A stretch of 64,000 nt of DNA from Combretum micranthum (lineage: Eukaryota; Streptophyta; Magnoliopsida; Myrtales; Combretaceae): the NCBI GenBank assembly GCA_024138025.1, contig JAMXBD010000363.1:62001-126000 (forward strand), written 5' to 3'. The position numbers and the translations under genes are program-made. Shown piece by piece: positions 13,231 to 25,880 of the stretch. The notes under the pieces are model-generated. The model worked only from the letters and a program-made list of their open reading frames with translations, was not told the origin of the DNA and searched no databases. Within the stretch, counting starts at the first letter, position 1; each line of letters starts with the position of its first letter.

Positions 13231-15490
13231 GTTAACAGCTGATCTAAGTTTTGTAAATAGTTATTTTAGATCATATCATAATAGATAGTAGTTTTAACTA
13301 CTGTACACGTATAAAATGAAGAAGTCGAATGAAATAGGAAATATCCCAGCTTAGAGTATAGAGCAATTTGTAGAGTTTGTGGCTTCCTCGAATAGCCATT
13401 TTTGTATCAATTTCATACTTGCATGCAAACACAAATCTCAGTTAGTTTGAAATACTAAGCAAGAGAGAAAGAGAGAGTAGAGTTAGGGTTTTGATTTCTT
13501 ATATGAGGAATTGTTGGTGGAGGCGCGATAGGGATTACGTTAAGAGGCTTTTATACTCGAAATAGGCTAAACCGAGTGTAATATTTGGTGCTCTCATACT
13601 GGTCTTATCGCTCCTGTTACTCGATCTCATGAATCCATGGATGCTATGAAGAAGGCTTTAATTGCTATTCAGGATAGTTTTAGTAAAATGAATGAAAAAA
13701 TTGAGAAATTAGAAGTGAATCAAAATCTTTGCGGCTCTAATAATTCTAATAATCATGAATAAGATTCATCATTTTTCGGTCATAGCAATCGGTCGGGGAA
13801 TTTACTAAAAGGGATAAAGTTAGAGATTCCAAAGTTTGTGAGAGGATGTATTAGGGTGGTGTTCAAAGTGGATCAGTTCTTTGTATTTAATCACATTCTT
13901 GATGAGCAGAGAATCACCATTGCCACTTTTACCCTAGAGGGCGATGCTTTGAATTGGTACAAATGGATGTACATGAACAAACAATTTAGTTCTTGGACTA
14001 AGTTTACTGACGCTCTTCAACAAAGATTTGGACCTTCGGGTTATGAAAATGTTCAGGGCATGCTTGTTAAATTAACTCCAACATCATCTGTTGCACATTA
14101 TCAGTCTCAATTTGAGGAACTATCCAACTGCACTGTGGGTTTACCACAGTCCTTTCATCTTAGCTGTTTCATTTCAGGATTAATACTGCATTATGGCGTG
14201 AGGTACAAATTTCTCGACCTAAAGATTAATGGATGCTATATGGTTAGCTAGAATGCGTGAAGATAAACTTAAGGAGCAATCAACTGGGTTTAGACCTTTT
14301 AAACCACTTTCTTCTACATACAGTTCCACTCCATTGCAATTTTCAAAACCACCAATGTTAGTATCAAACAAATATTTTCAATCAGGTACTACTACTCCTT
14401 CTACATCTACTTCTTTACCTATTGAACATTTTACTCCAGAAGAGATGCACGCTAGGCGTGAGAAAGGCCTTTGTTTTAATTGTAATGAAAAATTCAGTCG
14501 AAATCATAAATGCAAAGGATGATTTCTATTGCTTCTTTCAGATACCACTGCTATGAATGAGATATAAGATATTGATGAAATGATTGAAGAAGATACTATG
14601 CATTCTACTATACTTACCATGCTTTAAATGGATCCGTTTCCTAGGACCCTTTGGTTTCAAGGAACAATTAACTCACGTAATGTTTCGATACTTGTTGATT
14701 CGGGTAGTACACACAATTTTATGCATAGTAGGATGGTGAAACATTTGGTTCTTCCTATTATTCCTATTTCATAGTTTAACATTATGCTGGGGAATGGCCA
14801 AAAACTTCAATGTTAAGGTCAATGCAAACTAGTCAACATGAACATTCAAGGCTTTGTGTTTCAAGATACCTTTTACTTTCTAGATATTCAAGGAGCTGAC
14901 GTGGTCCTTGGTGTTCAGTGGCTTCAAGGATTGGGACCTGTCACAATGGATTACAATGAGTTAATCATGACATTTTCCCATAGAGGCTCTTAGATCACTT
15001 TGGTTGGTGATCATTCTATTTCAGCACAACTGATTTCTCATAATCAGTTAAGGATGCTCTTCCAGGTCCATGTTGCAGTTCTGATCTGTGGCTAGATGGA
15101 TTCTTTTTGAGTGAATACACAAAATGTTTATTGAAGCATATTGGGAAGATTTTCATCAATTTTTGAACCACCATCATCATTGCCTCAGTTGCGATATTCA
15201 ACACCACATTCACTTAGTAAATGAGGTGGATGTAGTGAATGTGAAGCCTTATCATTACCCACTTTAGAAGGAGGAATTGAGCGTCAGGTGCATGAATGCT
15301 TGAACAGGCATTATTGAATGTAGCAACATCCCTTTTTCATCTCCATTTTTTTTTTAAGAAAAAAGAGGTTTATGGTGGTTTTGCATGGACTTGAGCTCTT
15401 TAATTAGGTCATTAAGGATGAATTTCTATACCCACAATTGATGTAACTTCTCGATGAATATATATGGAGTTGTGATTTTTAGTAACATTA
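13231..15490 (+). mobile_element. Truncated, decayed Ty3/gypsy retrotransposon (gag-protease-start of RT)
   Basis: Coding relics run in the usual order. Gag: GDALNWYKWM and FTDALQQRFGP, in an open stretch at 13838-14251, preceded by LEIPKF. Zinc knuckle: CFNCNEKFSRNHKC near 14472-14513. Aspartic protease: LVDSGSTHNFM near 14690 and DVVLGVQWLQGLGPVTMDY near 14900. Reverse transcriptase N-terminus: PYHYP, then a QVHE-like segment and FCMD, near 15250-15400. The relic stops before the catalytic RT core and abuts a pectinesterase relic. Several stops and frame changes make it non-functional. A probable 5' LTR lies at about 13231-13490 (starts TGTTAACAGCTG, TATAAAATG at about 13310), followed by TTTGGTGCTCTCATAC near 13590, where the internal region would begin. 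The 3' LTR is missing. The LTR boundaries are uncertain, but the gypsy identity is firm. Confidence 0.85.
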
Positions 15491-15570
15491 CATGGTCTTG
15501 CAAATAGAAAAGAAATAAGCTAATTGTTTTTTTTTTTTTTTTTTTTCTATCTTTTTACTATAGATATAGA

Positions 15571-15654
15571 ACTAGCGAAGGCATCATGGGCTTGTGAAAC
15601 TGAATCATGATTGTTCCATCTTGAGAGGGCATTGGATTGCTCCTTATGCTATAC
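15571..15654 (+). pseudogene. Relic 1 of pectinesterase exon 5
   Basis: A decayed match to the end of the intact gene's last exon: AGCGAAGGCATCATGGGC corresponds to AGCGGAGTATCATGGGC, and AGGGCATTGGATTGCTCCTTA corresponds to the code for RHWIAPY. The open frame is lost. Similarity continues into the downstream flank (to about 16080), including the repeated TTCATT-rich 3' UTR text. It sits directly beside the truncated gypsy element and upstream of a zinc-finger gene relic. Confidence 0.75.
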
Positions 15655-16129
15655 TGGTAAGTAATTAATTCATTAAATATGAAGAAAATTTCATTGATTG
15701 ATTAATTTTCCTAAAGAAATTTCAATTATTTATTCCATTCTTTATTTTATAATATATTTTTTATTGGGTAGTAATTAATTCATTAAATAATAAGAAGAAG
15801 TTTTCATTTATTTATTTTCCTAAAAATATTTTGATTTATTGATTCCATTCATTCCTTATTTCATCGAAATCCAAACTTCTGCATAAAATAACATTCACAT
15901 TGGAATGTACAAATACCAATTGAATTTTGTTTTTAAGAAGAAATTTTCAATTCTTGAATCATGCATTTACGTGGTTTTCCTGTGTGTTATATTGTGGTTT
16001 TATCGTAACGATTTTTTTTTAAAATAAAAAATATACGGCCTGTCATCTCGAAATGAATACTTTCTTTGTGATTATAGATTTATGAGTTATATATATATAT
16101 TATATACATTTTTTCTAGATCTTAAACTC

Positions 16130-16502
16130 TTGATATCCTAGTGTTTGGAGAGCAGGTTGTGCTATGTCGTTAGGGGATAGAGAGCTTGAAGACCCACTTG
16201 CTCATACATGGCTTCATAACCTTGAAAAAATGCTTAAACTTGGACAGATACTTTTTCCCCTAACATTGCACAAATCACATAAGCGGAATAACAACTTTTG
16301 GAATTTTGTTTTTGTCTCTGAGGGTTTCCCCCCTCGTTTTTCATTCACCATAAGCTTCATGTCAAATACCCCAACAACAGATTGATTATTTGCTTGCAGG
16401 TTTTGGGATGACTCAACAATGTTTAGTGGATATTCAAGTAAATGCACATGAGGTTTCCAAACTAACGAATAAGATTGTCAGTGAGTCAAGCAAGTCAATT
16501 TA
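16130..16502 (-). pseudogene. Zinc-finger gene relic 1, left part
   Basis: Aligns by eye with 48007-48590 of the intact C2H2 gene: the same order of TTGGAGAGCAG, GATAGAGAGC, ATGGCTTxxxxACCTTGAAAA, AACATTGCACAAATCACA and GAGGGTTTCCC. About 36 bp covering the second zinc finger's histidine side are deleted, the frame is broken, and the part between the two fingers is shortened. The copy is interrupted at its upstream side by LTR A and resumes at 23519. It is non-functional. Confidence 0.8.
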
Positions 16503-17689
16503 TTATCTGAAACACCTTAAATTCTTATCTAGCTAACTGAATAATATAATATAAATTTAATTCTGAACTTAAATTTAAACTTAGTATATAAACTGAATTT
16601 AGATAGTTTAAATAAATAAAACAAGTAAACAATAGGAAATGATTAGATAACTTGATATAATTAAATTAGTAAATAGATTAAATTGAAATTTCATATTTCA
16701 ATAGTCCTTTCAATTTATCTATTTATTTTATCTATCTATTCCTATAAATTAAATTTCATAATCTCTTCCAATTTTCATTTAAAACCCATTTTCTTTAATT
16801 TCAAATCCCTAATCTGTTTAACATTCAATTTTAAATGTTTTGCAAATTTCTAAACCCTTAAATTTTAGTTTAGTTTCCATATCCTTAATTCCCATCAATT
16901 TTGAATTCAATTACCTACCTAAGAATATTAGTTCTTAAGTCCAAACTCAAATTAAATATAAGATTTTCATAAATTAAACTCTTAAGTTAATTTTTTTTTC
17001 AAACTATTAATTTCTATAATATTCTCTAATTATTTTTTTACTATTTTCTGATATTTGAAGTAATTATCGAAAATGTTTAAACCTAATACTCTTACCCTAA
17101 AAATATCTTTAAACCCTTTTCTTTTTTCCCCTGCCTTTCTCTTTCTCTTCGTTCTTTTTCTTTTTCATTTCTTTATGTTATTCTTTTGCTTTTCTCTTCT
17201 TTCCTCTCAAAAATCATCTCAAATCTTAATTTCAAGAAGATCAAAGGAAAAAAAAAAAGTTAGAAAAGAAGATAGGAGATAGAACACAAGCTTAATGTAG
17301 CTATATCAACTTAGGAGGAGTAGTGATAGCAAAGAACAAGTGGTTTGAGTTAGCTAAATTTGTAAGTTATGTGGTTTTCCTTATTTTAATTGTTATTTAT
17401 GCATGTATATGATGTATTAAAGGTAGATATAAGTAAGGTTTGTGATAAAATTTAGTGAATTAGTGAAATATTTATTTGGATGCTAGACCCTAGGTTGTGT
17501 AAACATATATAGAACTAAGGAGTTTGAGGGGATGATTCATGAAATATGGAGTAAAAATATGTATATAGACGATGTAAGTCATGTTATAACTTGCATATTG
17601 ATTATAAGAAGTTGTGTATTGAGTTTATGATGTAAAACAAGTGAATAAATAGGTTAAAATCTACATGCTATGTTTTCATGAAAGAGCTC

Positions 17690-18060
17690 AAGGGGAATAT
17701 GGGATGACCTAATCAGTCGTGCTCCTTGCTATTCTTAAAATACATGGATTTTAACTCATCTGAGAAGAACTACAGCTAAAACACGATTGGCCTTATTCAA
17801 TCGTGCTTTTCTCTATTTCTTTTATTAAACACAATTCCAGAATAGTACGGCTAGAATACGGCTTTCCATATCCCACTATGTTTCTCTTTGATCCTTAAGC
17901 ACTTAACTTGACAAGTGAAAGACGGCTTGCCCTATTTCATCGTGTTTCTTTCTATTTTTCAACTTGAGAATAAAACACGATTGAATGTACGTAGTTGTAC
18001 TTCTCCTATGCTTGTACACAAGGTGGAACACGGCTAACCCCATTTGCTCGTGTTCTTCAT
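17690..18060. repeat. Quasi-tandem hairpin-like motif array inside LTR A
   Basis: Four to five diverged modules spaced about 65-85 bp apart, each with an arm like AACACGRYT, a CC-TATTTCA-like spacer and an arm like ATCGTGTTTCTTTC. The clearest is CACGATTG (17782-17789) paired with CAATCGTG (17798-17805), a perfect 8-bp inverted repeat with an 8-base loop. Others lie near 17847-17885, 17930-17950 and 18024-18055. Confidence 0.6.
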
Positions 18061-18327
18061 AAAAAATAAAGTAAAAATAAAATAAGATAAGATAAAATAA
18101 ATAAAAATAAAATGAAATAGACGAATGATAGATAGTTAATATAATATGTTAGTTAAATTATACAATTTGGAAGGAGTTAAATAAACTCATAGATTTAATA
18201 ACTAATTAGATCAAACATAGAATTTAATTATAAAATGAACTTAGTTAATAAACCTAGATTCAACTTGATTTGGTAAATCTAAATAAGCTAAAATGAATTA
18301 GGCTATTTAAGATTTATAGGGTATATA

Positions 18328-19073
18328 TAGGGGTGTTCAAAAAAACCGATCAAACCGAGAAACCGAACCAAAACCGAAAAAACAAACCGAAAAATTAGGT
18401 TAATCGGTCCATCGGTTTCGGTTTAGGTTTATAGTTTTTAATTTTTTCTGTTTTCGGTTTCGGTTTCGGTTTGTAATTAAAAAAACCGATGGTTAACGGT
18501 TAACCGATCCAATAATTATATATTTATAATATTAGTTAATTTTTTCAAAAATATAACATAAGTATATGAAGTGAAACACGACATCGTGACCCTAAGCCTT
18601 TTTCTCTTTATTTAATTATTTCTTTCCCATATCCTTCTACAGTTATGCTACTCTGCTCTCACAAGTCAACTCACCTCTCACAATCAACTCACAATCACGC
18701 CTCAATCCTCAATCTCACGACCATTATAAAGACAGATCTAGTACATCTAAACTCTTCTTGATGCAATACCGTGAATTGATGCAATGTACACAAGCTATGT
18801 GGCTAAAAGGATGATTAAAAATGCCTTCATTGTTCTCTGAAAATATGAACAAACGGAAATTTATCAGTTGTAAAACAAAAAATGGATAATTATTATATTG
18901 AATGGTTAAAAACCGAAATCCGAAAAAATTAACCGAAAAAAATGGTTAACCGTTAAGACGGTTAACCATTAATAATGGACTGGTTACGGTTTGCATTTTA
19001 GAAAAACCGATAATTATGGACCGGTTCAAAAAATAGAGCCATGGTCCGGTTAACCGATCCATGAACACCCCTA
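18328..19073. mobile_element. hAT-type MITE nested in LTR A
   Basis: Terminal inverted repeats TAGGGGTGTTC / GAACACCCCTA are flanked by a perfect 8-bp target-site duplication GGTATATA (18320-18327 and 19074-19081). Sub-terminal regions are rich in AACCGAAACCG-type repeats. 746 bp with no transposase. An 8-bp TSD and this terminus are typical of non-autonomous hAT elements in plants. Confidence 0.93.
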
Positions 19074-19534
19074 GGTATATAGCGTTGCCTTAATGTAATA
19101 GTTGAATATGACCTAGTAATTGAATTAAGTCTAATTAACCTAGCTAAGATTAAGTTAATATAGGCTTAATAATTTGTATTTTTGGCTTAAATTAATGTGT
19201 TAGTTAAACCATAAATAATAAGGAGAATATGTTATTTCAATTGTTTTTTTCCTAAAAATGAGTATTTTCTATAAGTTAGTGATTTGTCTTAATACTTATA
19301 TATGTAAGAGACAATGATATTTTTCTAATAGATAATTATAACTAAAAGGAAAATAAATAATTTGACAGATAATGAAAAACTATCCTTATCATGGTAAGGC
19401 GATTTTCACAGCTATAGTAGGGTTCCTACTTGGTGTCTGATCAAATAAGTTTTAAAATAAGTTTTTGTAAGTAGATAATTAATTTAATTTCTTATATGAG
19501 TTTACTTTCTTGAGCAGATATTTGTCTCTAAACC

Positions 19535-20671
19535 TGTCACGCCCCAAGGATACCCTGGTAGTAATACACATATTATGATACCATCTAATGCAGTATTTGA
19601 AAGTATTTAACAAACAACAGATAGCATCAAATATGCATATTAATACTAGATTACGTTTGGAAAATGACAAGATGTTACGAAACATGATATTTTTGGTTGC
19701 ATGATAAGAAATAATGAAAACAAATAAAATTACAATACCATAAATAAAACTTACTGTTTGAATAATAACTGTTACAAACCATGAAACATATCTAAAATTC
19801 TCAGATAATGAAATTGATGTCCTAACATTAATTAATACATATAAGTCATAAAACTATTCTCTTTGTTTCCAAGACTTTTCCAGCGTAAACCACGGCTCAG
19901 TGAATAACTAGAACATACCACATATCAAACAAGTTATCAATAATCATATGAAATGCAACAATCAAGCAAATAAACAATTACAAGCTTGGATAACCCGGAA
20001 TCCAAATAGGATGGAAATTTACGTCTTCTCATCGGGGTTGAAGGAACTACATCTATGACTACACCTATCCAGGAGAAACTAAGCATACAGGAATAACAAC
20101 ACTCATAACAATCCTCTCTTTTTAATTCTCTTTTTCAACTCATCATGTCTTAATCACTCATTTCCTTTTCTCTTGTCTTAGAATCTTCACTAAGTGTTAG
20201 TTACTTCAAAGCGATACCACAAGTAGTGTCCTTCAATTACCGATTAGTTCTCATGAAACAGACAGAACAATGGTAATCTTGCGTAAAACTAATAGCCTCT
20301 TGCCTAGAAGTACCAAGCATTACTAGAGAACCAAAAAACTAACACGCGATAGGCTACCATTTTATTATTTTTATGTAGATATGCAATTTATACAATGCAT
20401 GTCAAATTCTGTTAAAGTACCCATAATTATTAATCAGGTTAAAAGTGATCACTCCTTGTACAAACGGGCAATATGCTAAACAATCATCACCTTTACCAGA
20501 TACGATGTTATCAATTTATTAGAGTAATTTAACAATCAATCCACTCGTACAGTAAACAATATCCATAACTAGATCCAATACAATTCAATTATAACTTTCG
20601 AGGAATACAGTAATCACGTAATCACGTTATACATTCCAGACGTGATCTTACGTGTGCCAGTTTCTCTTTTC

Positions 20672-20706
<35 letters not shown>

Positions 20707-22292
20707 TACTACTACTACTACTACATTTTAGTCAAGGGAAAGCACATGAATTACGTATAGGAATTACATGATCAGTACGTGAACAGTACCAGGCGAAAAT
20801 TTTACGTTTTCGTATACACTGTTCATCATCTTCAAGCCTTGGATCAGATCTTGTTTTGTTCATTTTTCACATCTAAATCAATTTTAAATCATTCCTAAGC
20901 ATTTATGCATGTAATATTTACACAAATATCAACTCATAACACCAAAACATGTGCATGATCTTTGATTCTTGGATTAAAATGGTGCAATTAGAGTTTAAGA
21001 ATTCTTACCTCGTTTGGACCTGTTATGGATGTTTTGAGCTTGGTTCTAGAGTTAGTTTCGACCTTAGGTTGATGGACACATGATTTAGATTATAGTACAA
21101 TACTTAAAACAACTTAAAACAGATTTGTCTTACCTTGTTTTCCCTTTAATTCGAGTTAAGCTAGAGTTTTTGAAAGAGTTTTGTTGTGTCATTTGTGGTG
21201 TTGTTTGTGTGTATTTTGTGAGTTATGGAGCACGAAAATGAGAGTGTTTGAGCTGTTGTTGTGTGTGATTTAAAGCTTTGTTCTTATGTGTATTACGAAG
21301 CTTCATTAAATAGAGAAAGAAAAAGAAGCATATGGCAGTTTGTTCCTCGCAAATTCTGCTCCGATTGTTACTGTTTTTAGTTGTTATTTTGCTACATTTA
21401 TTAAGACATTGACTTGGCTTCTTTTGATTGGTTCTCTAGTGTATTTTGTTGATTATTTTAGACCAATTTGTGATTAAATCGATGAAGAAATCGGCTGCAC
21501 AATGTTTTAGAAAATCTCAGCCATGGATTTGGGACAATTTGCACAGAATTGTCCAATAATTAAGAGACAATTAATATAAAAACTATTTAGTTGATAATTA
21601 TCTATGTTTTAAGGTAGTTTATTAAGCTAAACAAGTACAAATATATCGTTTATTTTGAGAGTTTTAATCTGTTGGTTGCGTACAGAGGAGTTCAAAAATT
21701 TATAGAGAAGGGAAGAACATGAAATGAAAAAAAAAAATGTAAGGAAGATAGGGTTTATAGAAATACAAAAACAAAGAGAAGATGATGAATTTATAACCAA
21801 CAACTGTGTAAGAAGTGGGTAAAAATATGAACTTGTGCAAAAAATCAATTTTGCGGGTCCAAATGACATGTATGGTAAAATACTTATTTGATAATATTTT
21901 TAGATGAAAATTTGCATATTATCGATATTAATTATTCTGAATACTATGGTATACATAGAATCTTTAGTTTGAGGCTTTTACTTTTCAACTTTTATACCTG
22001 CTATCGTAAATTATTTTATCTATTTAAAAGTTTTGTTTGATGGTATTTTGATAAATTAATAATTATATTACCCATAATTTGACTTTATTATAAATTTATA
22101 GGGTTTGAAATATTAGCAATGTTTAATACTAATTAGGAAGCTTTGTTTTAAGGTTCGAAACCATAGACCAGACCAATACTATTTATAGTTTCAATCTAGA
22201 GTCTCAGTTGGGTTCAAAATCAGCTATTTATTTTCTATTTTATATTTCTATCTATTTCTATTTATTTTATATGAAAAGTCTCGGGTTTTACA
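19535..22292 (-). mobile_element. Solo LTR D, nested in LTR A in inverted orientation
   Basis: Starts TGTCACGCCCC and ends CTCGGGTTTTACA, with a perfect 5-bp TSD AAACC (19530-19534 and 22293-22297). 2758 bp without coding. Its start is close to the inverse complement of LTR A's end (GGGCGTGACA), so I read it as a relative inserted in reverse. LTR A text resumes on both sides, matching LTR B, which confirms the insertion. Confidence 0.85.
20673..20724 (+). repeat. Compound ATT/ACT microsatellite in LTR D
   Basis: A run of ATT units passes directly into a run of ACT units. Confidence 0.95.
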
Positions 22293-23518
22293 AAACCAAC
22301 CCTTCGATCTATCCTCTAAGATAGCTTATAACCTACCATTTCTCTCTGTTTGGATTTCAAATATATAAGGTAGTAGTGACATGTTTGTTGCTTGTTAGGC
22401 TTGACATCCTAAATGAACTAAAACTTAAAGACGGCTTCATTAATGATTGTTACTTGTGCTTGTGTCATTGAATCCAATTTGATGAGCGATAACCTAGCTC
22501 AGAGCCTAGCATAGTAGCTAGGCACTTAGACTACTTGCTTATCATGATGCAATAACAATCTATAAGTGGCTCAGGGATAGCTGATAGAGCAAACAGTATC
22601 AGTGTAACGTTTACTTAATCTTGGAAGAAAATAATATGGTTTATTTTACGTTTATGGGACCACTTGAACTAAATGATATTATAAAATGAGATAAGTAAAT
22701 ATGTGTAATGGTTGTGAGTCCTAGATGATGTTATTTTTTCTTTTCTGGTATAGATATAGGAGATATAGGTATTCATGCTGCCTATATCAATCCCTTGAGT
22801 AGTTGTTGCTACCTAAGACTCCTAAATTCTTAAAGGCTTGTTTAAGAGTACTAGTGCTCTAGTATTACTTGTTTCACTTTAGTTTAAAGATAGTAAACTA
22901 TTGTTTACTACATTGCATTAGTATAGGCTTATGTATCATCTCAAGTGTGCTTGTGTTGCCGTATATTGGGCATTGAATCATTATTTTTATTCTTTTCCAA
23001 GTGATTATTTGATGATGACGATGATGTTTTGATTGATGATGATTGAATCGGGTGAATGGGATGATTTGGAAAGAGTTTATTGAAGAGTGAGGCGAGTTAG
23101 GATTGTAGATGTATTTTGTTTTATTCTGATTTGTTGAAGAATTGTATTTGTTCTTTTGGAACTTGTAATATTTTTCAAGGGCTTGTTTATGAAACCCATG
23201 TTTTGTAATAAGCTTTTAAGCTTTGTTTTACAATCATAAAAGGTATATGAGATACTTGATGGTATGGTTTTATTTTTATAAAGATTATCTTACTATCTAC
23301 TCATGAGAATAGAATATGAATGTTTTTGCAAAATTTGTTTTACTCTTATAAATCTAGTTGTTTTCAAAATATAATCAAATGGTTTCAGTAATTAAAATTG
23401 GCTAGCAAATGTTTAGTATAAATAAGCTTTTTAGGTTAGCTTATGCATGTAATACATAAGATATTATACATGGCAAAATTGGATGTGCGCTAATCCTAGT
23501 TCAGGGCGTGACATTATT

Positions 23519-23590
23519 AATTATTTAACTTATTATTAGCATCAGTCGAGGATTCTACACCTGGATTGTCCTTGCTTGCACTATTTGTTT
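23519..23590 (-). pseudogene. Zinc-finger gene relic 1, right part
   Basis: Continues the relic interrupted by LTR A. TAACTTATTATTAGCATCAG...GAGGATTCT corresponds to 48707-48775 of the intact gene (TAACTTATTGTCAGCATCAG...GAGGATTCT), i.e. the linker upstream of the first zinc finger. The frame is lost. Confidence 0.75.
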
Positions 23591-23713
23591 TGTGAAAAAT
23601 GTTGAGAAATTCTTGGAACAATATAAAAGAGACTAAATAAAGAATATTTTTACATTATCATGTACTTGTTTTATTATAAGTATACAATTGCAATCTGAAA
23701 GTTTAAAAAGCTT

Positions 23714-24025
23714 CTCTTACAAATGACACCGCTTTTCAAACTCATTAGAAAAAATGGTGATTAAAAGCAAATAAATGGCACATAAAAAATAATGTATACA
23801 TGCAATCATCATTCCATTCGGCTACATATCCTACATTAGGAGTAACATCATTATTTTTATGATTACACACCATACAAGATATTGCAATCGTAAGAGAACC
23901 CTCAAGATGCAAATCAGTAGCTTGAAATTCTACAATTCTAAAGCTTAAAATTCCACTCATGAAATCAGGCATATCATAGTTATGACTGCGGCCATACAAA
24001 TATAAAGAAAAACAAATGATTTGGG
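23714..24025. repeat. Duplicated flank unit, copy 1
   Basis: Matches 28006-28310 in order: CTTACAAATGA, CATTCCATTC, ACATATCCTACATTAGGAGT, ATATTGCAAT, AGTAGCTTGAAATTCTA, CATACAAATATA. It probably represents the 3' flank of the ankyrin-PGG relic that follows on the minus strand. No open frame is shared by both copies. Confidence 0.8.
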
Positions 24026-24639
24026 TACACAAAAACTTTTTTATATTTATTTATTTATACGGTGCATTGTCTACCTTTTTCTTCACATCCTAGTAAGTTG
24101 TCCTACATGTCTTCAATCTAGTTGATGTTAAGATTAAGGATAATGGACATGCGAAAACACAAGCGCTGCTTCTATTGTCTTTTTCTTTGTTCCTTTCAAT
24201 ATCGTCTTGAATATCAATCCTACTTCTAAAAGGATTTGTCTGGTTTCACATGAGAATTGTTCAAAAGGAAGCATTCCTCGAGTATCTCACGGGCGTGAAG
24301 GATTTGCTATTCAGTGAAAAGGCATATACCTAAAATTATCTTGAGTCAAAAATAAAAGATTGTACCACTTCTTTAGTCTTTGGCCGCAAATTGTAACAAA
24401 TTTAAAATAGTTTTCTTTCCCCATCTATTTCCTTAACTTTTTCTTAACCCATGCATTGATTATGAACTCAATCAAACAAGATGATAATAATGATGTAATA
24501 AGCATTTGCAAGAAATGTTTTTTCAAATTCCTTCAATTTTTGCAATATATATTAATCGAAGTTATATAATTTTCAAGATATTAAAATAGAAATTTGAAGA
24601 GGCCGATGGTTTAGATTGGCAAATGATATTAAAGTGCAA

Positions 24640-25452
24640 AGACAGTGACCAATAGCTTATAATCTCTCAATATATTTTTGAATTGTAAAATCATTTGACA
24701 TCACTTATGTCTACAATGTGAACCTTAAACCATTTCCATAAGTTTCATTACACGGTTAAGAATTGAAAAAGAGCAAGAAAGAAATGCGGTTGGTTGGTAT
24801 ACCGAACTTCTAACCATACTTAATCTGTCAAAGGAAAAATGAGAGGAGTTGGAAAGGTTGGGTTGTTCTTTTCTCCATTTCATGACTTGTTGACAATGAG
24901 TTATTGCACTTCACACCATAAGGCTTGCTGCCCTTGCCAGTGTCCTAGGTGGGCTTGCATTTGATGCTAGCTCCAACCTGCGTAAGAGGCCACGAGGAGA
25001 TCCTCTTTCACTATTCTTTGCATACACGCTGAGTAGTAACATGATCGTACACTGCTCAATTGGGCAAGTTGTCCTGATAAGTACTCTGTACCAACGCCTG
25101 AATAATCGGTTCGACATCCACTTGATCAAACTGTGGAACATGGTAATTTTACTTCTATAAATATTTTATTAGAACACAAGAACAAAATAAGTGTGAAATA
25201 TGTCTTTTTGAAGAAATGCAGATCATAAGGTAGAGGAAATTAGGAAACACTTACCCTACTCCGGTTATGAATTGTTGCTAAATGTAGAAGCTTATTCCTT
25301 GTACAACATCTGATCTCGTCCCTTGATTGCAGTCAAATGAAGCGGTTTCCTTTCACCTTTACCTCGCTTCATGCAAAGGTTAAAATCTCTTTATAAAAGT
25401 AGTAATCTAGTTATTTCATCATACTCGTGATATGCGGCTAAATGCATGAGGT
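24640..25452 (-). pseudogene. Ankyrin-repeat/PGG-type gene relic, copy 1
   Basis: On the minus strand from 25452 downward the broken translation gives LMHLAAYHEYDEITRLLL, then KPLHLTAIKGRDQML, then after a frame change NKLLHLATIHNR. These are three consecutive ankyrin-like repeats of the kind found in plant ANK-PGG membrane proteins. Further downstream (24905-25141) lie segments such as DLLVAS and LASNASPP, which fit the VATLIAxxxFQAGxxPPGG membrane/PGG region only loosely. Stops (for example after RLLLL) and frameshifts rule out function. The duplicated segment extends to about 24640, probably the 3' UTR. ANK identity is good, and the PGG assignment is an inference. Confidence 0.65.
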
Positions 25453-25599
25453 TAGTAACCTAAGAAAAGAAATGGGCTAAAAAAACAATAACGTGTGGTG
25501 AAAAAAGAGACAAATCTATTTGCTTGGCTTTCCTTTTTGCAAATTGTATATAAAAAAACTCGCATGAACATTCCCCTTATTTAGCTTCACTACTCGTTA

Positions 25600-25880
25600 G
25601 TTTTCAAACTAACCGAGTTCTAAGGCTATATTAAGTGTATAATTAGGATGTCACCTATAGTTTTTGTTATCCTTAAGTTTTGAAAAGCAAACGCAAATAA
25701 TCCTATCCAAGATTAATGAGGAACTATGTAGTTGAGCAATAATAAGTAACTACCTTTTTCGGTGGAGAAACTTTATATTAGTGAAGTTTGATTTCGGAAA
25801 GATTTCTTTTAGTGTATAGAGTGAATTAACAAATTTTCAACTGTTGTCTAGATTTTTTTTTTTAATGTAACATCATAAAT
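25600..25880. repeat. Partial single copy of the 1.2-kb repeat
   Basis: Contains the signature run AGATTAATGAGGAACTATG, TAACTACC, GGTGGAGAAACTTTA, TGAAGTTTGATTT and AAAGATT found in each unit of the 29.1-32.1 kb array. Here it occurs once, downstream of ankyrin relic copy 1. Confidence 0.75.

Larger units (their letters stand above)
16508..23513 (+). mobile_element. Long LTR A (solo LTR), with nested MITE and solo LTR D
   Basis: Starts TGAAACACCTTAAATTC and ends GGGCGTGACA. It is flanked by TTATC (16503-16507) and TTATT (23514-23518), a 4/5 match for a 5-bp target-site duplication. It is collinear with LTR B (59040-63190), for example the CTTAAGTCCAAACTCAAATTAAATAT region near 16930 and the block with TATATCAATCCCTTGAG near 22780. 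Removing the nested MITE and LTR D leaves about 3.5 kb. No gag-pol lies inside, so this reads as a solo LTR. It interrupts a zinc-finger gene relic whose two halves lie on either side, which independently supports the boundaries. Confidence 0.8.

Noticed and set aside
19535..23513. A DNA transposon bounded by TGTCACGCCC and GGGCGTGACA as terminal inverted repeats
   Set aside because: Comparison with LTR B and the TSDs shows that the two ends belong to different insertions: the start of LTR D (TSD AAACC) and the end of LTR A (TSD TTATT).
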